DNA of 64,000 nt from Allacma fusca (GCA_947179485.1 OX359247.1:50379131-50443130), one strand, 5' to 3'; shown: positions 47,901 through 60,755, counted from the first letter of the stretch. A program made the numbers and translations. The notes: generated from the sequence alone by a model not told the origin.

Positions 47901-48912
47901 CCCGCTTTTCCGGCTTCCCTAATATATTTCATGCTTCTTCTGTCCCTTCTCCTTCTTGACTTTCATTTTCAAACTGAAACATTCACACATGCCTTTGCCT
48001 TGTTGGGACTGCTACTACTGTATGTCTGTAAAAAAATGTGTGTATGTGGGGGAAAAAACTATAGATAGATATTTTGTAGGTTATCATTTTCCTCTCGCTC
48101 CCTCGTTCCTCCCCAGGCTAGAGCTTGTCTCCGTTCTCTCGTATCTCCGTTATATTAATGTACAAGGGACACTTGGCCCGTAATAAAGTATCTTTTTATC
48201 TTCCCTGACGTCGCTTTCTTTTAACAGTCTAAAAATAGTAATTCGCGTGTGTGTGTGTAAACAAGATCTCATGTACGTAGTCTTTTTTCTCTCCCAGTTT
48301 AAAAGCTCCGTAGAGTGCGTGAGGACTGGTGGTTCGAATCCTTCAGAACTGAATGTGCTGTATAGTAGTGTGAAGGGGAAAAAAACTCCCCATTACGATT
48401 AGTATTTATGGCGCTAGTTTTCATGTGTGAAGTGAAGAGAAGCAAAATGAAAAAGGATATCTTCATGGGAACATCACAAGGGCTATGTATGTATAGATAG
48501 GGACAATGCACATTAAAAGTACTGATTTTGGGAGGAGGACAGGGAGGAATTCATTGGACGTATCTACTGTGTATATCTATAGGTACCTATGTATGTATAT
48601 AGGATGCTACAAGGTATTTTGTGCGTACAGATCTATACACGTATGCACACATATGTACATATGTACGCACAAGCGTAGATACGCATGGTAAAATGGTGGT
48701 TTTGGAGGGAGGGAGGGATGGAGTAATAGTGACATAATTTGTGTGAGTGATGGCACCTTTTTTGGAAGCATGGAAAGAGTCGCCAGTAGGCAATCTCTCC
48801 AATTGAGCACTAAGTGACGATCGTGGCAATATATTCGAATCGCTATTGACCCTCTGGACGGCGTGCCGAAAGGCTGTCTCCTCATACCGGTCCCAAATAT
48901 CAAACAGCCCAC
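28479..48912 (-). CDS. Kainate-type ionotropic glutamate receptor subunit (gene B), first exon missing
   Basis: Coding exons found: 48757-48912, 42661-42845, 38686-38843, 38461-38602, 38052-38327, 36204-36371, 35901-35993, 35638-35778, 35280-35465, 34485-34708, one pore exon (33113-33253, 32138-32275 or 30683-30820), 29886-30084, 29532-29763, 29277-29398, 28950-29102, 28479-28640. This gives 911-912 aa plus an unseen signal-peptide exon that must end in phase 1. It starts [19 protein letters not shown]1 has [21 protein letters not shown]3 has the normal [12 protein letters not shown]2 has [15 protein letters not shown] and [12 protein letters not shown]4 is in 28950-29102, and the protein ends RREPSS. 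Exons of 156, 185, 158, 224 and 199 nt are the same length as in gene A, proving tandem duplication. Introns are long (up to 6 kb). Three alternative pore exons are the main oddity. The donor after 29886 (GTTCCC) is weak but matches gene A's boundary. Confidence 0.92.
30683..30820 (-). CDS. Gene B pore exon gamma, altered pore helix
   Basis: 138 nt, phase 2 in and out; acceptor CTTGCTAG, donor GTAAGC. Linker [12 protein letters not shown] and pore [16 protein letters not shown] then APK. Gln is kept at the Q/R site, but WFTI of the pore helix is replaced by WHNW, giving His, Asn and a second Trp. Confidence 0.86.
31969..31995. promoter_or_regulatory. Perfect 12-bp hairpin within the alternative pore exon cluster
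   Basis: TGCCACTATAAT, loop AAT, ATTATAGTGGCA: a perfect 12-bp stem with a 3-nt loop. In the minus-strand transcript it lies 143 nt after the end of pore exon beta and before gamma. It could influence splice choice or polymerase pausing; that is inference. Confidence 0.45.
32138..32275 (-). CDS. Gene B pore exon beta, conventional Q version
   Basis: 138 nt, phase 2 in and out; acceptor CTTTAAAG, donor GTACTT. Linker [12 protein letters not shown] and pore [16 protein letters not shown] then APK. It is closest to the Q exon of gene A, so it is probably the ancestral form. Confidence 0.88.
33113..33253 (-). CDS. Gene B pore exon alpha, Ala at the Q/R site
   Basis: 141 nt, phase 2 in and out; acceptor GTGATAG, donor GTAAGC. 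Linker [12 protein letters not shown] and pore [16 protein letters not shown] then LPK. The residue at the Q/R position is Ala (GCT, 33136-33138), and Cys follows Gly as in AMPA receptors. Confidence 0.85.
36372..38051. other. Intron of receptor gene B
   Basis: About 1.7 kb without coding potential. It contains an AC-rich tract near 36410-36440 and common ACATACAT text. Confidence 0.6.
38844..42660. other. Long intron of receptor gene B
   Basis: About 3.8 kb. No exon or gene is recognised on either strand. CTTTCACC motifs occur near 38978, 39008, 40088 and 42136. Short AT and TATG repeats are present. Confidence 0.55.
43125..43144. repeat. (AG)n microsatellite
   Basis: About ten AG units after an AGAAAG-rich lead. 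Confidence 0.9.
44351..44374. repeat. (GT)12 microsatellite
   Basis: Twelve uninterrupted GT units. Confidence 0.95.
44877..44901. repeat. (TG)n microsatellite
   Basis: About twelve TG units followed by TTTGGGGGG. Confidence 0.9.
45344..45363. repeat. (TAA)n microsatellite
   Basis: Six to seven TAA units. Confidence 0.85.
45780..46015. repeat. Cluster of CTTTCACC-like motifs
   Basis: The motif CTTTCACC or close variants (CTTTCAATG, CTTTCATC, CTTTCACTG) occurs about eight times in 235 bp, spaced irregularly and always in the same orientation. Scattered single copies lie in other introns of gene B. It is not a clean tandem repeat. Confidence 0.5.
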
Positions 48913-49992
48913 CTAAACACAGAAGAATCCTCTGTAGCCAATTCCATTACGCTTCCTGAGCTCCTTGCTCATTCTCAGCTGGGGAGCAAAAGTGAATTTG
49001 ATTACACATATTGAGGATGATATCAAAAATGTGCACGATTTCAAATTTTCATTCCAACATTTCTATACCATACCATGCATCATCCATCGTACGATTGTCA
49101 ACTAAGAATAAAACATAAGACTCAAAATGAAACACTGCACATCCTGTTAATCAAGCAAAACGAACACAATTACTGGCTCACTGTGTAAGACCCGAAAAAC
49201 ACATCTGCCAGCATTAGTAAATGCATCCGTGAATATCTACATACGTGACCAATTTAAAAATAAATATCGCCGCAGGAAGCAAGCTTATTAGTAAAATAAA
49301 ATAAATTGTCCTTCAATTAAATCGTTAATTTTTGACAAGTGAAAGATATTTCCTTTTACTTTTTAAAGATTCTACCAAAGATAATTTTAATAAAGTAATG
49401 CATACTATGTACATTAATTTTGCTAAATTTTGATATAATTGTTTCCTGAATAAAATTTACAAGAGCTTGTAGCAGAAATAATTATTTATTTATATTTTGC
49501 ATAGAATTCCCATGCAAATAATTTTGATTCTTTTGAGCTGATGATCCTCACATTAATTACTTCTCAGCCGTCGGCTTATAGTATGTATAATTATACTTAT
49601 ATGCATTTGGTCGTAATTTAGAAAGTGATTGTAGGACTTATCGCATGTCAAGTAGATACATTTATAATATATGTTAGTATGTTATGTACGTACGTAGGAA
49701 TGCCTGCCTTGTGTTAGCATGTTTTAATTTGTGACATAACTCAGACCCCAGAAAAAAGGTAGCACACGGTTCACACAATTTTTGTTAATAGCATCAGCAC
49801 TGCAAACAGTGGCAGTGGGGCTCAAATGACATGCCTTGTAACATATAGCATTCGAAACTGGCTCCTGAATGGGTACTCTTATGGGTGTAGTGAAAGTATC
49901 TAGCTGTAGAACAGCCGGGCTGTAAAAAACGTAAGTGAAAGCAAAGTGAAAGTACAAGATGTAATGAGTGTATTTCCCATGACTACACTGGT

Positions 49993-50015
49993 GTAGTAGT
50001 AGTAGTAGTAGTAGT
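49993..50015. repeat. (AGT)n microsatellite
   Basis: Seven GTA/AGT units. It creates a poly-Leu stretch in a spurious minus-strand frame. Confidence 0.9.
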
Positions 50016-50102
50016 AATAGTGAAATATCAAAACTCCCCGGGTAACTTGTAAAGAGGCTGGAGAAGATGAAGCCATATATATCTATAAGTGTACACGCAC
50101 AT

Positions 50103-50120
50103 AGAGAGAGAGAGAGAGAG
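50103..50120. repeat. (AG)9 microsatellite
   Basis: Nine uninterrupted units. Confidence 0.9.
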
Positions 50121-50642
50121 CCGAAGGGAGAATGAGAGAAGACTGGGAGAGATATCAGTGTAAAATAGCGCACTCCCACTGAATGCTAAGAGATTAATCC
50201 GAATTCGGTTCAGCTCCTCGCCTCTTGACAATCTGCCCAATTGACAACTAAAACTAGCTCTTTTTCCCCTGTAACTTCAAGTCTTGTAATAACATACATC
50301 CACAGCTAGCTCTGGAGATACACTCTTGGCTTTCTCCATCCCTCCCCCCCCCTCCACAAAAAAAAACTTAGGATTGAGCATCAAACTTACTCTTGGCTTC
50401 GTCGTCTTCTTTCTTCCCGCAAAAGTAACAAGTTTAGTGAGGAGTAAAAAAAAAGCTCCTTGCACTTGCGGTAGTACTTTTGACTGACTCGACACACACT
50501 ACTAAAATTAGCACGGGGTTTGAGCACATACTTTGTGGAGAGGGGTAGTGGAGAAAGTACCAAAGGACGGAATTCAATGAGTTATTACAGACTGAGAGAA
50601 AGCCAGAATGTGGGAGAGTAAAAGGGAAAGTGAAGAACAATC

Positions 50643-50750
50643 ATGTCGGGATTCGGAGCAAATTGGCTTTTATCGATTCTCCTTCTCTCACTCCTTCCAG
50701 CATTAGCTGACTATTCAATGAGATCCTTTCTCAATGAGGACACAACATAG
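50643..50750 (+). CDS. Very short ORF shaped like a signal peptide
   Basis: ATG at 50643, 35 codons then TAG. The product begins MSGFGANWLLSILLLSLLPA followed by LADY, a textbook signal peptide with a cleavable end, then only about a dozen residues. No GT donor follows the signal within the frame, so it cannot easily be a first exon. It could be a tiny secreted peptide gene, or chance. It lies on the plus strand, opposite to gene B. Confidence 0.2.
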   Translation: MSGFGANWLLSILLLSLLPALADYSMRSFLNEDTT

Positions 50751-50950
50751 GCCAAACGTGTGAAAAATGGACGGGGGAGCGGGGAACATGACAAGTGGAG
50801 TCGTACGGAAAACTCGGGACACAAAAGGACCCACAAATCCTAATTCACTTATCTTCTTGCCGATTACAGTCTGCCCACACCATAATACACGCCTTTTTAC
50901 TCCCGCCTGCCCCACGGACACTACTACAAGCCTCTGGAGTCACAATTCCA

Positions 50951-50998
50951 GTCACTTTCTCCAGTCACTTTCTCCAGTTACTTTCTCCAATCTCTCCA
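50951..50998. repeat. Short tandem repeat CAGTCACTTTCTC
   Basis: Three to four copies of a 14-mer close to CCAGTCACTTTCTC with small changes. Confidence 0.8.
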
Positions 50999-51654
50999 GT
51001 CACCCTCGTTGACCACAGAGTCCGAATCTACCCTCACATCCACTTAAAGAAACGCACCCTCGTATTCCCCTTTAGACTTTGCTTTCTCCCTTTCATGTCC
51101 CTCAATACATTTTTACATAATTACGCCCGTTTGAAATTTCAAATCTGTTTGAACTATTGAGTGAGTTAGATCAAATCTTCAACCATAACAGGAATAATTG
51201 CATACTGGATGTACTGTTTTATTGGCATTTCATTATTCCAATATTTGTAGAATGAAATTCAATTCTGGGACATATACTGGTGTACGCGGAGAAAGTACAG
51301 ATATGTGCATGCGTAATTATATAAAAATGCCAAGGATGACGAGGTTGGTCACATAAATGCCTTCGTATCCGAAATCCCCTTCCTCCCTTTTGATAGCATT
51401 GACAGCTTAGAAAATGGCTTTGGTGGAAGAAACCGCAGGGATAGATAGAGCCAGGATACGGAAATGATTGACAATTTGTCCCTTCTCTCCAGCCCCGCCA
51501 CTCTTATTTTTATTTATCCAGAAATAAGGCCTTTGATTTTTTTCCCCTGTTCGGGGCTACATAGATATACAGCCTCTTGTTCTTTGGAGGGGTTAAAGCC
51601 CTACACGCACGTAACTGTCAACAATGGACAAATTCAGGTTTATTTTAGTTTTGC

Positions 51655-51690
51655 TTTCTCTCTCTCTCTCTCTTTCTCTTTCTCTTTCTC
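51655..51690. repeat. CT-rich microsatellite
   Basis: A TC run followed by TCTTTC units. Confidence 0.9.
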
Positions 51691-54681
51691 AATTTTTTCC
51701 CCGTCCCAGACGGGGACTCTCTTTTATGAGGAAATAAGAAAAATGGAGAAGAAAGCATAGGCCATTGGTACACATACGCGGGGGGAGATGTAAGGAAAAA
51801 GTGACATTAGTTAGAGCGGAAGATGATCATTGAGAGCAGGAGATGATGTTCACTTGACGGAAATTCCTCGCGTTTGCATCTCCATTTCACCAAAAGACAT
51901 TCTTGGCCTTAATCTTGAATAATTCCATTTGCTTTACCCCCCTCTAAGCCTTTTTCAATGTTCTCAGACACTTCCTGCTCCTTCCCATCTCTCCCCTACG
52001 TCCATGCATCCCCTCAGATATCCTCCCGCCCTTGGAAATAGCATCATTGGAATAAACTCGGGATATGGAAATAAATGGAAAAAAAAACTCCTGGAAATTA
52101 TACCTGCCTCCGCAAGCTTGTTTTTTTGTGAGTAGTTCTTGTGGCAAATACCACTCACCACTACTCCCTGGGATCGTATGCATAGATAGATAGTAGATAC
52201 ATGTCTTCCAGCCAGGCGGAGCAAATAAAGGGAAAGGTACTGTAAAAAATGATGACGATGCGAAAAATGCGTTTGCGATGTAAACATTTTTTTAAAGAAT
52301 TTTTATTATTATTATTGTTGTGAAAGTATCGTATAGACCATTAAAGGAATATTCTTCCATGGGGAAGAAATAATTGGAATATGATGAACAACTACCTTGT
52401 CCACGGTGTTCTCAATGACTGTGTGAACATTTATAGTCCCATCAGGAACTAATGACGGGAAAATTAGGTCGGGGTATGCGATGCAAAATATTTGTACCCA
52501 CAATTGCAAACCCATTAAATCAGTCTTATGTGAAAACTAATTGCAGGTTCCCGTAGCAATAAAATTTGAGAAATACGACATTTATTCGTATTATACCCTA
52601 AACAAGAACCCACATCGATGCAAAACATAATGCTACCGATGTAGTCAAGTATAACCCATACTTTTGGAAATTCTATCCCGGTTAATACACAAACACTAAC
52701 GTTTGCAATATTTTAAGATAATAAATTATCTTCAAGGATTAAATTTGTCAACTGTTTTCTGAAACATTTTCATTTTTAATAACGAATCCGAGTCGATGCA
52801 TTTGTCGATTGTCATAAATTCTGCAACCAAACCCATTTTAGTCGTATAGATTCAAAATGCTTCATAGATGATAATTTCCTAGTGGAATCTTCCCTGGTGG
52901 GAAATTTAAACAAAATACAAAATACAAAAATACATACATCGATTTAATGCTTTCTTTCGATGCATCCACGACAATAAAACTTGTAAAACTTTCCATATAC
53001 TCAGGTTCTCCCAGGTTTGGACTCACACCCTAACTTCAACCCAAGAGCCAAGACACGAGACTCACTTGTCAAATTTCCCAAACTGAGACTGGGCGAATTG
53101 ACATAAAAACGACCAGAGTTTCAAAGAGCTTTCATTCCAAACTATACACCCTTCCTTGAGGAAATAATGCGGCGTTTTACACTCATATAAAACTATTGCA
53201 GGTATACGGTTCTTCTACTTCTCTCACTTGGAAAAGAGCCTCTTCGGAGCTCTGCTGGGACTGTGTTCAAAAGGCCTAGCCCAATAATACCTATTGAGGT
53301 ATATCTATGTATATATACTCCTTTGTAATAAGTATTGACGTAGACTACATACATATATACTGCCTGGGCTATAAATATCCAGGAACATATAACCCTCCTC
53401 CATATATCCCTTCAAAGACCAACGGAGCACTGAATGGCTGGGAGGATATGAGGGAAATGAAGAGAACAATAATTCCATCCCTGTTCCATGGCAAGGATCC
53501 AGAATGTGGTACAAAAATAAACCAAAACCAGCAAAACGGGCATTCACATGAAATTCACCCAGCAATAATAATAGCGGCTCTCTCTTCTCTCTTAAGTAGA
53601 AAAAGTCTTGTTTAAGTCATTTTAAGAGCCGGGATCTGTCTACATGCTCAGCATAATGTCAAGTAGAATCCGTAGAATATAATGTGAATACCTACATAGC
53701 TTATGTTCCTCTGTATAGGATCAATTGCTCTCACTCTCCAGCCCCCTGTCTCCTTAAAATTTCCCATTAAGGTTGAGAGTTCCCGTCTTGAGAGAGGAAC
53801 CCCTTTAATTTCTATTTGTACAAGCGATAACAATATCAAGGGAAAATCTCCTCTCCCCTTTGGACTTGTCAATCCAGTCAGGGACACTCTTCTAAATAAC
53901 TTCATGCTTATTTTTTTTTTGAGTTAAGTCATAACATACATAGTCCCCATCTTCTCACCACATTTAACGGGATCTTCGTATTTGTAAAATTTTTTCATTA
54001 GAATTTATGACCCAACTCTGCGGGCTGGAGGTTGTTAGGACGTGAGATTAGTAATTACAGGGAAATCCTCAGGGCTGGCTCTCCCGATTAAAATCTACGG
54101 TGGATGTTAAGGTGGGAGATTAAGACCCGTATTAACATAGAGTGCCTCATTGGGACTCCCTAATCTCCCTCCGGTACAGACCCTAGTTGGCTTTTATGCT
54201 TTTTTACACTATCTTTATGCTCCGTGCCTCGTCCCTACAAGACAACGCTCCATTCCAGACGACCCACTAAGAAGCAACAGTCCACACACCTGAGAAGACT
54301 CCAAAAAGCTAAGTCTTTGGATTTTCATTATAGTCTTGGGAATATACATATCCCAATTTTGGAAGGAACTGCAGCATAATTCCCTTTTGCCCCTTAGCCT
54401 CCACCCCTTTGAGATTAAATGTGGTTCAAGAGCTAGAAACCGCGATAAGGAAGAGTCGGATAGGAAATTAAGGCATGTATTTCTTTCGGAGTGGAAATGA
54501 ACTAAATAAATTGCTGTTAATTTGTCTGATTAAATTTATAAAACCATTTTATCGCCCTATTCCCAGGCCTTTGGAGCAAGCCCCTGGAACCCCTCGCACA
54601 GGACCCCACAAGCCTATTATCAGCTCATCCCCTCAATTCCTAGTAAACTCTTGAGCTCTGGAAATTAATTCTTCACAAGTT

Positions 54682-54700
54682 CACACACACACACACACAC
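54682..54700. repeat. (CA)n microsatellite
   Basis: About nine units. Confidence 0.9.
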
Positions 54701-57700
54701 TGAGTAATAAAATGAGACCCTGTATGAATAAAAGTAGCAAAAATTGTAGTAGTTTTGTAACATGATTGTATTTTATTTAATAACTTCCACCCTCCATATT
54801 GGAGAGTGGGAGCAGAGGGATTAAGCTGTAGTCAACTCGATTAACGGAAGAGTAGGAGATGAGGTGCAGGTGGAAGATTTCGGGATTTGTAGGAAAAAAA
54901 TTGGACAGTAATGGGAGTCGAGATGCGGAGAATGTTTGTAGAAACAAGACCTTTGGAGACTCCAGCCAAGAGTTTATTTTCAGTTGTTTTCTCTCCTTCA
55001 TCCCATCCCCATCATTCAGACTTACATACATAGCTAGCTGATACATATATGTATGTACATATGTAATATAATTTATAATACAAGCCTTCTATGGATAGAT
55101 GTATGTAACTATTTTATGTATGTACCTCTCTGTAATTATATGTACTTTGGGAGTAGAAAGTCAAGACGAGGATATTGATAGGAGAATATGTTTTGCTACT
55201 TTTCCTTGACTGCTTGCAGACAAAATCTATCGGGTTACTTTTACTGTCTGGTCTCCTTAAAACTTTTCTACCATTTCCTGCCATAGGGATTATTGGGTAT
55301 GGGGGAAGATAGGGCTTGACGGGATGCTCAAGAAGGGCTTTCATCCCTTTTTTTACTATGGTTTTGGAGAATGTTTAGGAATAATAATAATAAAAACAGT
55401 TTTCAATGGCCCCATTTTCTTTACACATTGTCAGCAGAGGGATTTGCATGGGGAAAATCAACTCAAATTACCTGGGAGGGATAGGATATTTACATACATG
55501 GGGGAAGGATCTATGTACTTGCAGATGGGTCCTTATATACATACTCATATCTAGATAGGATTTAATGTACGTGCAGGACATTCCATTACGGAGGAGAGTA
55601 AGTACTGGGACGATAGGCATGCATTTAAATGGTAGGGGAATGTATAATGCCCGGGAGTTGATTCAGTATGTGGAATGAGGGGTGGGGAAGGAAACAATCA
55701 TCGGAGTTGCCCCCATGCATTGTGAACATGCTTAACCTGAGCTTTATGTGTGGTTTATAGCCCGCTTTGCATGTAAAACGCCGGGTTTAAAACTAAGGCG
55801 GAGCTCCTCCTGCGAATGAGTCTCTTCAAGCAGTGGACGTATAGGATGCTAAAAAGTATTTTTCTTATATTATTATTCCCTCAGAAATTATTCGATTCCC
55901 GGATCCTGTCTCAGATTTTAATAATTTGTATTCCACTTCAACCTATGTATGTACATATGTCCACGTTTAGAGTCTCAGACACCAAAACTTGGTAAATTTT
56001 AAATTTCAAATTATGTCAAGGGAAATATAATGTTCTTCGAAGCTTTTGAAGTCATATTCCTGAAGATGTTACTTTTGCCAACATTTCCAGTCCGGAAATT
56101 TGAGCAAAGTTACTGCGACAAGCCTTCACAATTTTTTAAAATGGTTTCTAAAAATGCGTTTAAAAATGCCAATATCTAGTGAAAGTAGAATGACGCCAGT
56201 CCTTTGGAAGATCTCACCCGATATTAATAATCAAATTCCTCGGGTCCAATTTTGAGCCAGAATTTGGGTAACCTTGTCCCTTATTGGTTTATTGTTGTGG
56301 CGACGATTCCCAACATAGTAGTCTGGCAAGCAGTTTATGAGAAATCCCATAAAAGTTTCTCTAAACGAGCATGAAAATTTATTTCCTGGCAAGCGTACTA
56401 CTGTAGTGTGAGAACCAAAAATGTAATTTAAATTTCTCCAAGGAAATTCTCGTTTTGATTCACATTCTTGGCCACTGAGGCTACAAAAATATTCATGTAG
56501 GTCAGTGAAATAAATATGAAGGAAAAACTGGAGGATTTACGGCGATTTACTACAAAATTTGGGGAATCAAATATTTCAAGCTCAGTTCTTATATGCAGCC
56601 GGAGCCAGAGCGGAGGAAATTGTTTCTTGGACCCTTGTACATTCAATATGTACACTTCTGGGGGATTTTTTCAGACACAGGAGATTCAGAATGCATATGG
56701 ATACTTGTAAGTACAGTACAATAGGAGTGCATACGCGGGTTGCACTTCTCTAATATGATTAGGTACACGGGGATGTTTATATGTACTCAAGTAATAACCC
56801 TGCATTTACACGGTCAATTGAAGCCGACTGTCCGAACTCGGGCTCCAAGGGCTGAAACTACTATTATGTATGCGGAGGGAAGCGTAAATCGATGACTGGC
56901 GATCCGTATAAAATAACGACCCTCAAATTCATCCATTTTCCACACAAAAACTTGAAACTTATTTACCTTCCGCAAGGTCCACGTTCCCTCTTCAATAATT
57001 TTTCCTTCCACAAAAATATACAGACTCACGAAATAAGTCCTGAGGACCGTGTACTACCCTTGGTATTCAATACAGACGTTCAAACCTACATGTAAGACAC
57101 TATGTCATTTTGTTTATCTATATCTGTACCCTAATCCGTACGTAGATTACAAGGACGCACCTGAAAATATATGCACGTAGTTTTTTACAGCCTATGGCTA
57201 GAGCACTCCATAAATTGATACATATTTAGAATCCTATGCTTATACTACAAAGCTCATATCCCCAAACCCAAGAGTGAGCTATCAACAGCGATGATGGAAA
57301 GAACCGCTGAACACTTGCCAAACATGGAGAATGAATTGCCTTAAACGACGTCAATTCAAATGTAACGGTCGGAGCTCTGTCTCCCAATCAGACTCCCTCA
57401 AATACATACATACATATATACTCAACACGAGTCCTTGCTCCCCATCCTTAGTTATCGCTCACTCAAGTACAAGATTATCGTCATCAGTTCCCGTTCCGAA
57501 TACTACTTCAAGGGGTAGTATCAAAATAATTCTGTCAGGTATTTCACCCATCCCAAATCACACACTACACTGACTCTACAGGATTATCCTATCATCCCAT
57601 ATAAAAATTCCGAGTGGATTTGCCATGTAATTAAAGGAATGTTGTGAGACCTTGTTTTTCGCATATCATGTCATTGTTTATGCATAAGTGGCAGCTTCAA

Positions 57701-59201
57701 AGGGAATATCCGGAGCTACTGCCAAAAAAAAGTGGAAACAGTGACTGGGGGGAGTAAATCAGAATGAGATGACAGGTATTGAATGTGGGCTAGTGAAATT
57801 GGAACCATATATATGTACATATAAAGACATGCAGGCAGAGAAACGGGACTCGCTCCTGTTATTTTATACGATGGGAATTGTGTTTGTACGAGACCCTTAT
57901 CATGGTGTATCTACAATTTATGTGTAACCATGTATGTACATATAAATATGTACATACATGCATAGCTACTCACATACAAGGAGCGATATTTGAGCTGACA
58001 AGGAGAGAGTTCGTTATGGGTGTCTGGAGTGTATTGGAGAAGAGCATTAAATAGAAATATTTTGGCGACACAACGGAAAGGCATCGGATATTATTTGTTG
58101 GCATTATTTGTCAATCCTGTCAAATTCAGTACAAGCTAAGTTTCCTGTTGGGGCGGTCCGGATATTATTAAATTCAAGAATGAAATATGTAGATACATAT
58201 AGGGATTGTGGGGTCCATCCTTTTTATCACGTCCCGAACTACACTCTCATTTCTCCTGCAAAGTCTGAGCTTGTAATTATGTACATACATACGTAGACGC
58301 AGTACTGTACACATTGCGTGGGGACTGTGCACTTGCTGAAGGAAGAATCCTTAAATTGTAAAATTAATTATATAGCAGTGAATAATTCCGTATTATACAT
58401 TCAAGTATCTAGTTTCAAAAATTTGTTAAAGGACCACATCAGCTACAAAATCTGGGATGGTGACTCAATCCGACTCTCATCCTTCCGGTCCTACACACAC
58501 ACACACACATACAGTATGACGTGAGAAATAAAATATAGTGGAGAACCCCAAGGAGAAGTGAGAACCTCTTGAAGAGTGAACATGTACTTAAGTCAGCGGA
58601 GCAGGACTATCACCGCATGATAACTCAATCTGTAAACTTAAGGTACATTTACGTCCTCCTGATAAGATAAAATTGGAGCGTGCTTTGAAATCATAATGGG
58701 AAAGCCGGCATCGACGACTGCCAACTCAAGTGAGAGTAATGGCCCGGCTAAATATTACCTGACTTTCACTTCAGACTTTCCCCCGTCTCTCCTCCCCCAC
58801 TACCTGTTGTGATAAATACAACTGAGCGGAGAGCCTCCTCCCCAATCTTATAATACAGAGACCTTAATTTGAACTTAACTATTCAAGAACATCTGGGGGG
58901 GGGGGAAATATTCCTCGAGAAGGGACATTTGTACGAAGGGGGTGAACCCTATAAAAAGATAAATACAGGTTAGTAATTAGAAGGGATTGTTGGTCCTTCA
59001 CTACAGTTCCCATCCTCGGAATTAACATTCATTCCATGGACAGGAGGACAAATATTCCCTCTTTATGGAATTTTCAACATTTGACTATTACTAAAGCCCC
59101 TCTGCATATGCATATGCAGACGGGGGTCTCAACTCCCGAAAATTCCTCTATTGCTTCATACTCTCGAAAGTAGGGCCTCTACTTTTTAGTAGTTTACTCA
59201 C

Positions 59202-59384
59202 GCTCCTCCCGTCGTCTCCGATATCATTCGGAGGCTTTCCCTTACAACTAGCGTCTTTGTAAAGGCTCTTTGATTTGCACGTGTGATGTTTACATGCTCC
59301 GAAGGTGTTTGATATTTCAGCATCCTTTTCTCCATAAATACTCCGACAGTAGTCAGCTCCGAGTGGGTCCTTTCTTTCCAATAT
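59202..59384 (-). CDS. Candidate orphan exon, unknown gene
   Basis: 183 nt (61 codons) between acceptor GAATTAG and a perfect donor GTGAGT. Two minus-strand frames are open across it. One gives a Cys-rich peptide (DPLGADYCRSIYGEKD, then ACKHHTCKSKSLYKDASCK). The other begins YWKERTHSELTTVG. I recognise neither. It could be part of an unknown minus-strand gene upstream of receptor B; it could also be chance. Confidence 0.25.
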
Positions 59385-59607
59385 CTAATTCTCCAGAACA
59401 ATCGGCTATCAAAGTAAGTCAAGGCTGGGAATTATGAAGTTCCAAGAAACTTCTTGAAACAGGGGTCCTGGGAAGGGTGCCAAACATAAAAATTGCTTTA
59501 TAATAATTATTATTATTATTATAGATAAATGACAAATCTTGAGATTCAGTGACTCAATGAGCTATGTCAATAATTTTTATGGAATCAATTCCACCCACAA
59601 GACTCAC

Positions 59608-59850
59608 ATCTGACGTTGTTGTGCTTTGGCCAAGCCCCATGGGCTAGCCCAATATGAGAAATTTATCCCAGTGGTGTTAAAGTTTAAAAATTTGGGAAGA
59701 AAGCATTTCCTTACGGAGATGATGCGTTCCGAGCCTGTTGTGTGAGTCTGGTGACAAGAGAAGGTAAAATGTGACTCAATTGTGCCCGTATAAACATTGA
59801 ATAGAGGCAAGAAGTTGATGATGGCCTCTGGAGACCCATAACGATGAAAT
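59608..59850 (-). CDS. Candidate orphan exon, unknown gene
   Basis: A minus-strand frame open from about 59850 to donor GTGAGT at 59607 encodes text such as PEAIINFLPLFNVYTGTIE and GINFSYWASPWGLAKAQQRQ. A second donor, GTAAGG, occurs inside it near 59715. The text looks protein-like but matches no family I know. The left boundary of this exon is a good donor; the upstream boundary is uncertain. Confidence 0.22.
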
Positions 59851-60755
59851 AATGGTTACCCTGCCTGTACATACCAAATCACAGGAGTTTTGCCCGGGCT
59901 CCCGTCCCAATGTAAGGACTTCCCTGGAAGTGCCTCGAAGCAAGGAGTCTACTTATGTATAGATACATTAAGTTTGAAGTTATATGTATATATATCTAAA
60001 TACATCCACTCCCACGAAGAAACCCAACACAGTAACAACCCCCGTCCTTCACTATTCACATATTACATTTCAACTTTTATCTGAGATGGTGAATCTGAAA
60101 AAAGTTTCTCCACCCGCTACTCTCCCGTGTGTCTTCCTTCCCTTCAACATGACCATTGAACTATACATACAAAGTATCCTCCATACACAAGACTTTGTAG
60201 ATACAATGTGTATTATTAGTTTTATGTATCTATGTATATCTATCTGTAAATATGTAGGTACCGTTCCCTCGGAGGAGTCTCACTACCCACTGCATCATGA
60301 TGGTGCTGATCATCATCATCATCTTCACACAGTGGCACACGCGGATACATTATAATAATAATAATTCCTCTATGTTCCTTTACAGAGACAGAGACAGAGA
60401 AGCACACAGTCCCAGCCTCTCTTCCCCACCGGCACAAAGAAAGGGGAATAATACAGGAGATAAATACTCTGGAGCATATTGTGCCGGGCCGGAATGAAAC
60501 GTCCGCCTCATTTCAGTTCCTCCTTTTGTTCACTCAAGCCTTATTACATGTCAGTTCATACTTTCTTTTCCGGCTGTGATTAAGATCTATTTATCATCCC
60601 ATAAAAATACTCTGGAAAGTATTTATATCCCCGCATTTACGTTCCAGTTACATGCCCCGTTCTTATCTATAATAGATATCTATTTTCTATAAGGACTGAG
60701 CCCAGCCTCCTCCTTCCCCCCAGCACTTCCAGTAACAATAACAGTCTCCCACATA

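Larger units (their letters stand above)
42846..48756. other. Very long intron of receptor gene B
   Basis: About 5.9 kb. No exon is recognised. It carries GA, GT and TAA microsatellites and a cluster of CTTTCACC-like motifs at 45780-46010. Confidence 0.55.

Noticed and set aside
48328..48345. GGTTCGAATCC, resembling a tRNA B box
   Set aside because: The T stem pairs poorly, there is no A box upstream, and no cloverleaf can be drawn.
49724..50179. 151-codon minus-strand ORF with a poly-Leu stretch
   Set aside because: It is created by the AGT and AG microsatellites; no conserved text.
52312..52515. ORF starting MGLQLWVQIFCIAY as the missing first exon of receptor B
   Set aside because: Its donor is phase 0, whereas exon 48757-48912 needs phase 1; the leader is also a poor signal peptide.
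60240..60437. ORF with Asp, His and Ile runs
   Set aside because: It comes from ATC/ATA trinucleotide repeats; low complexity.
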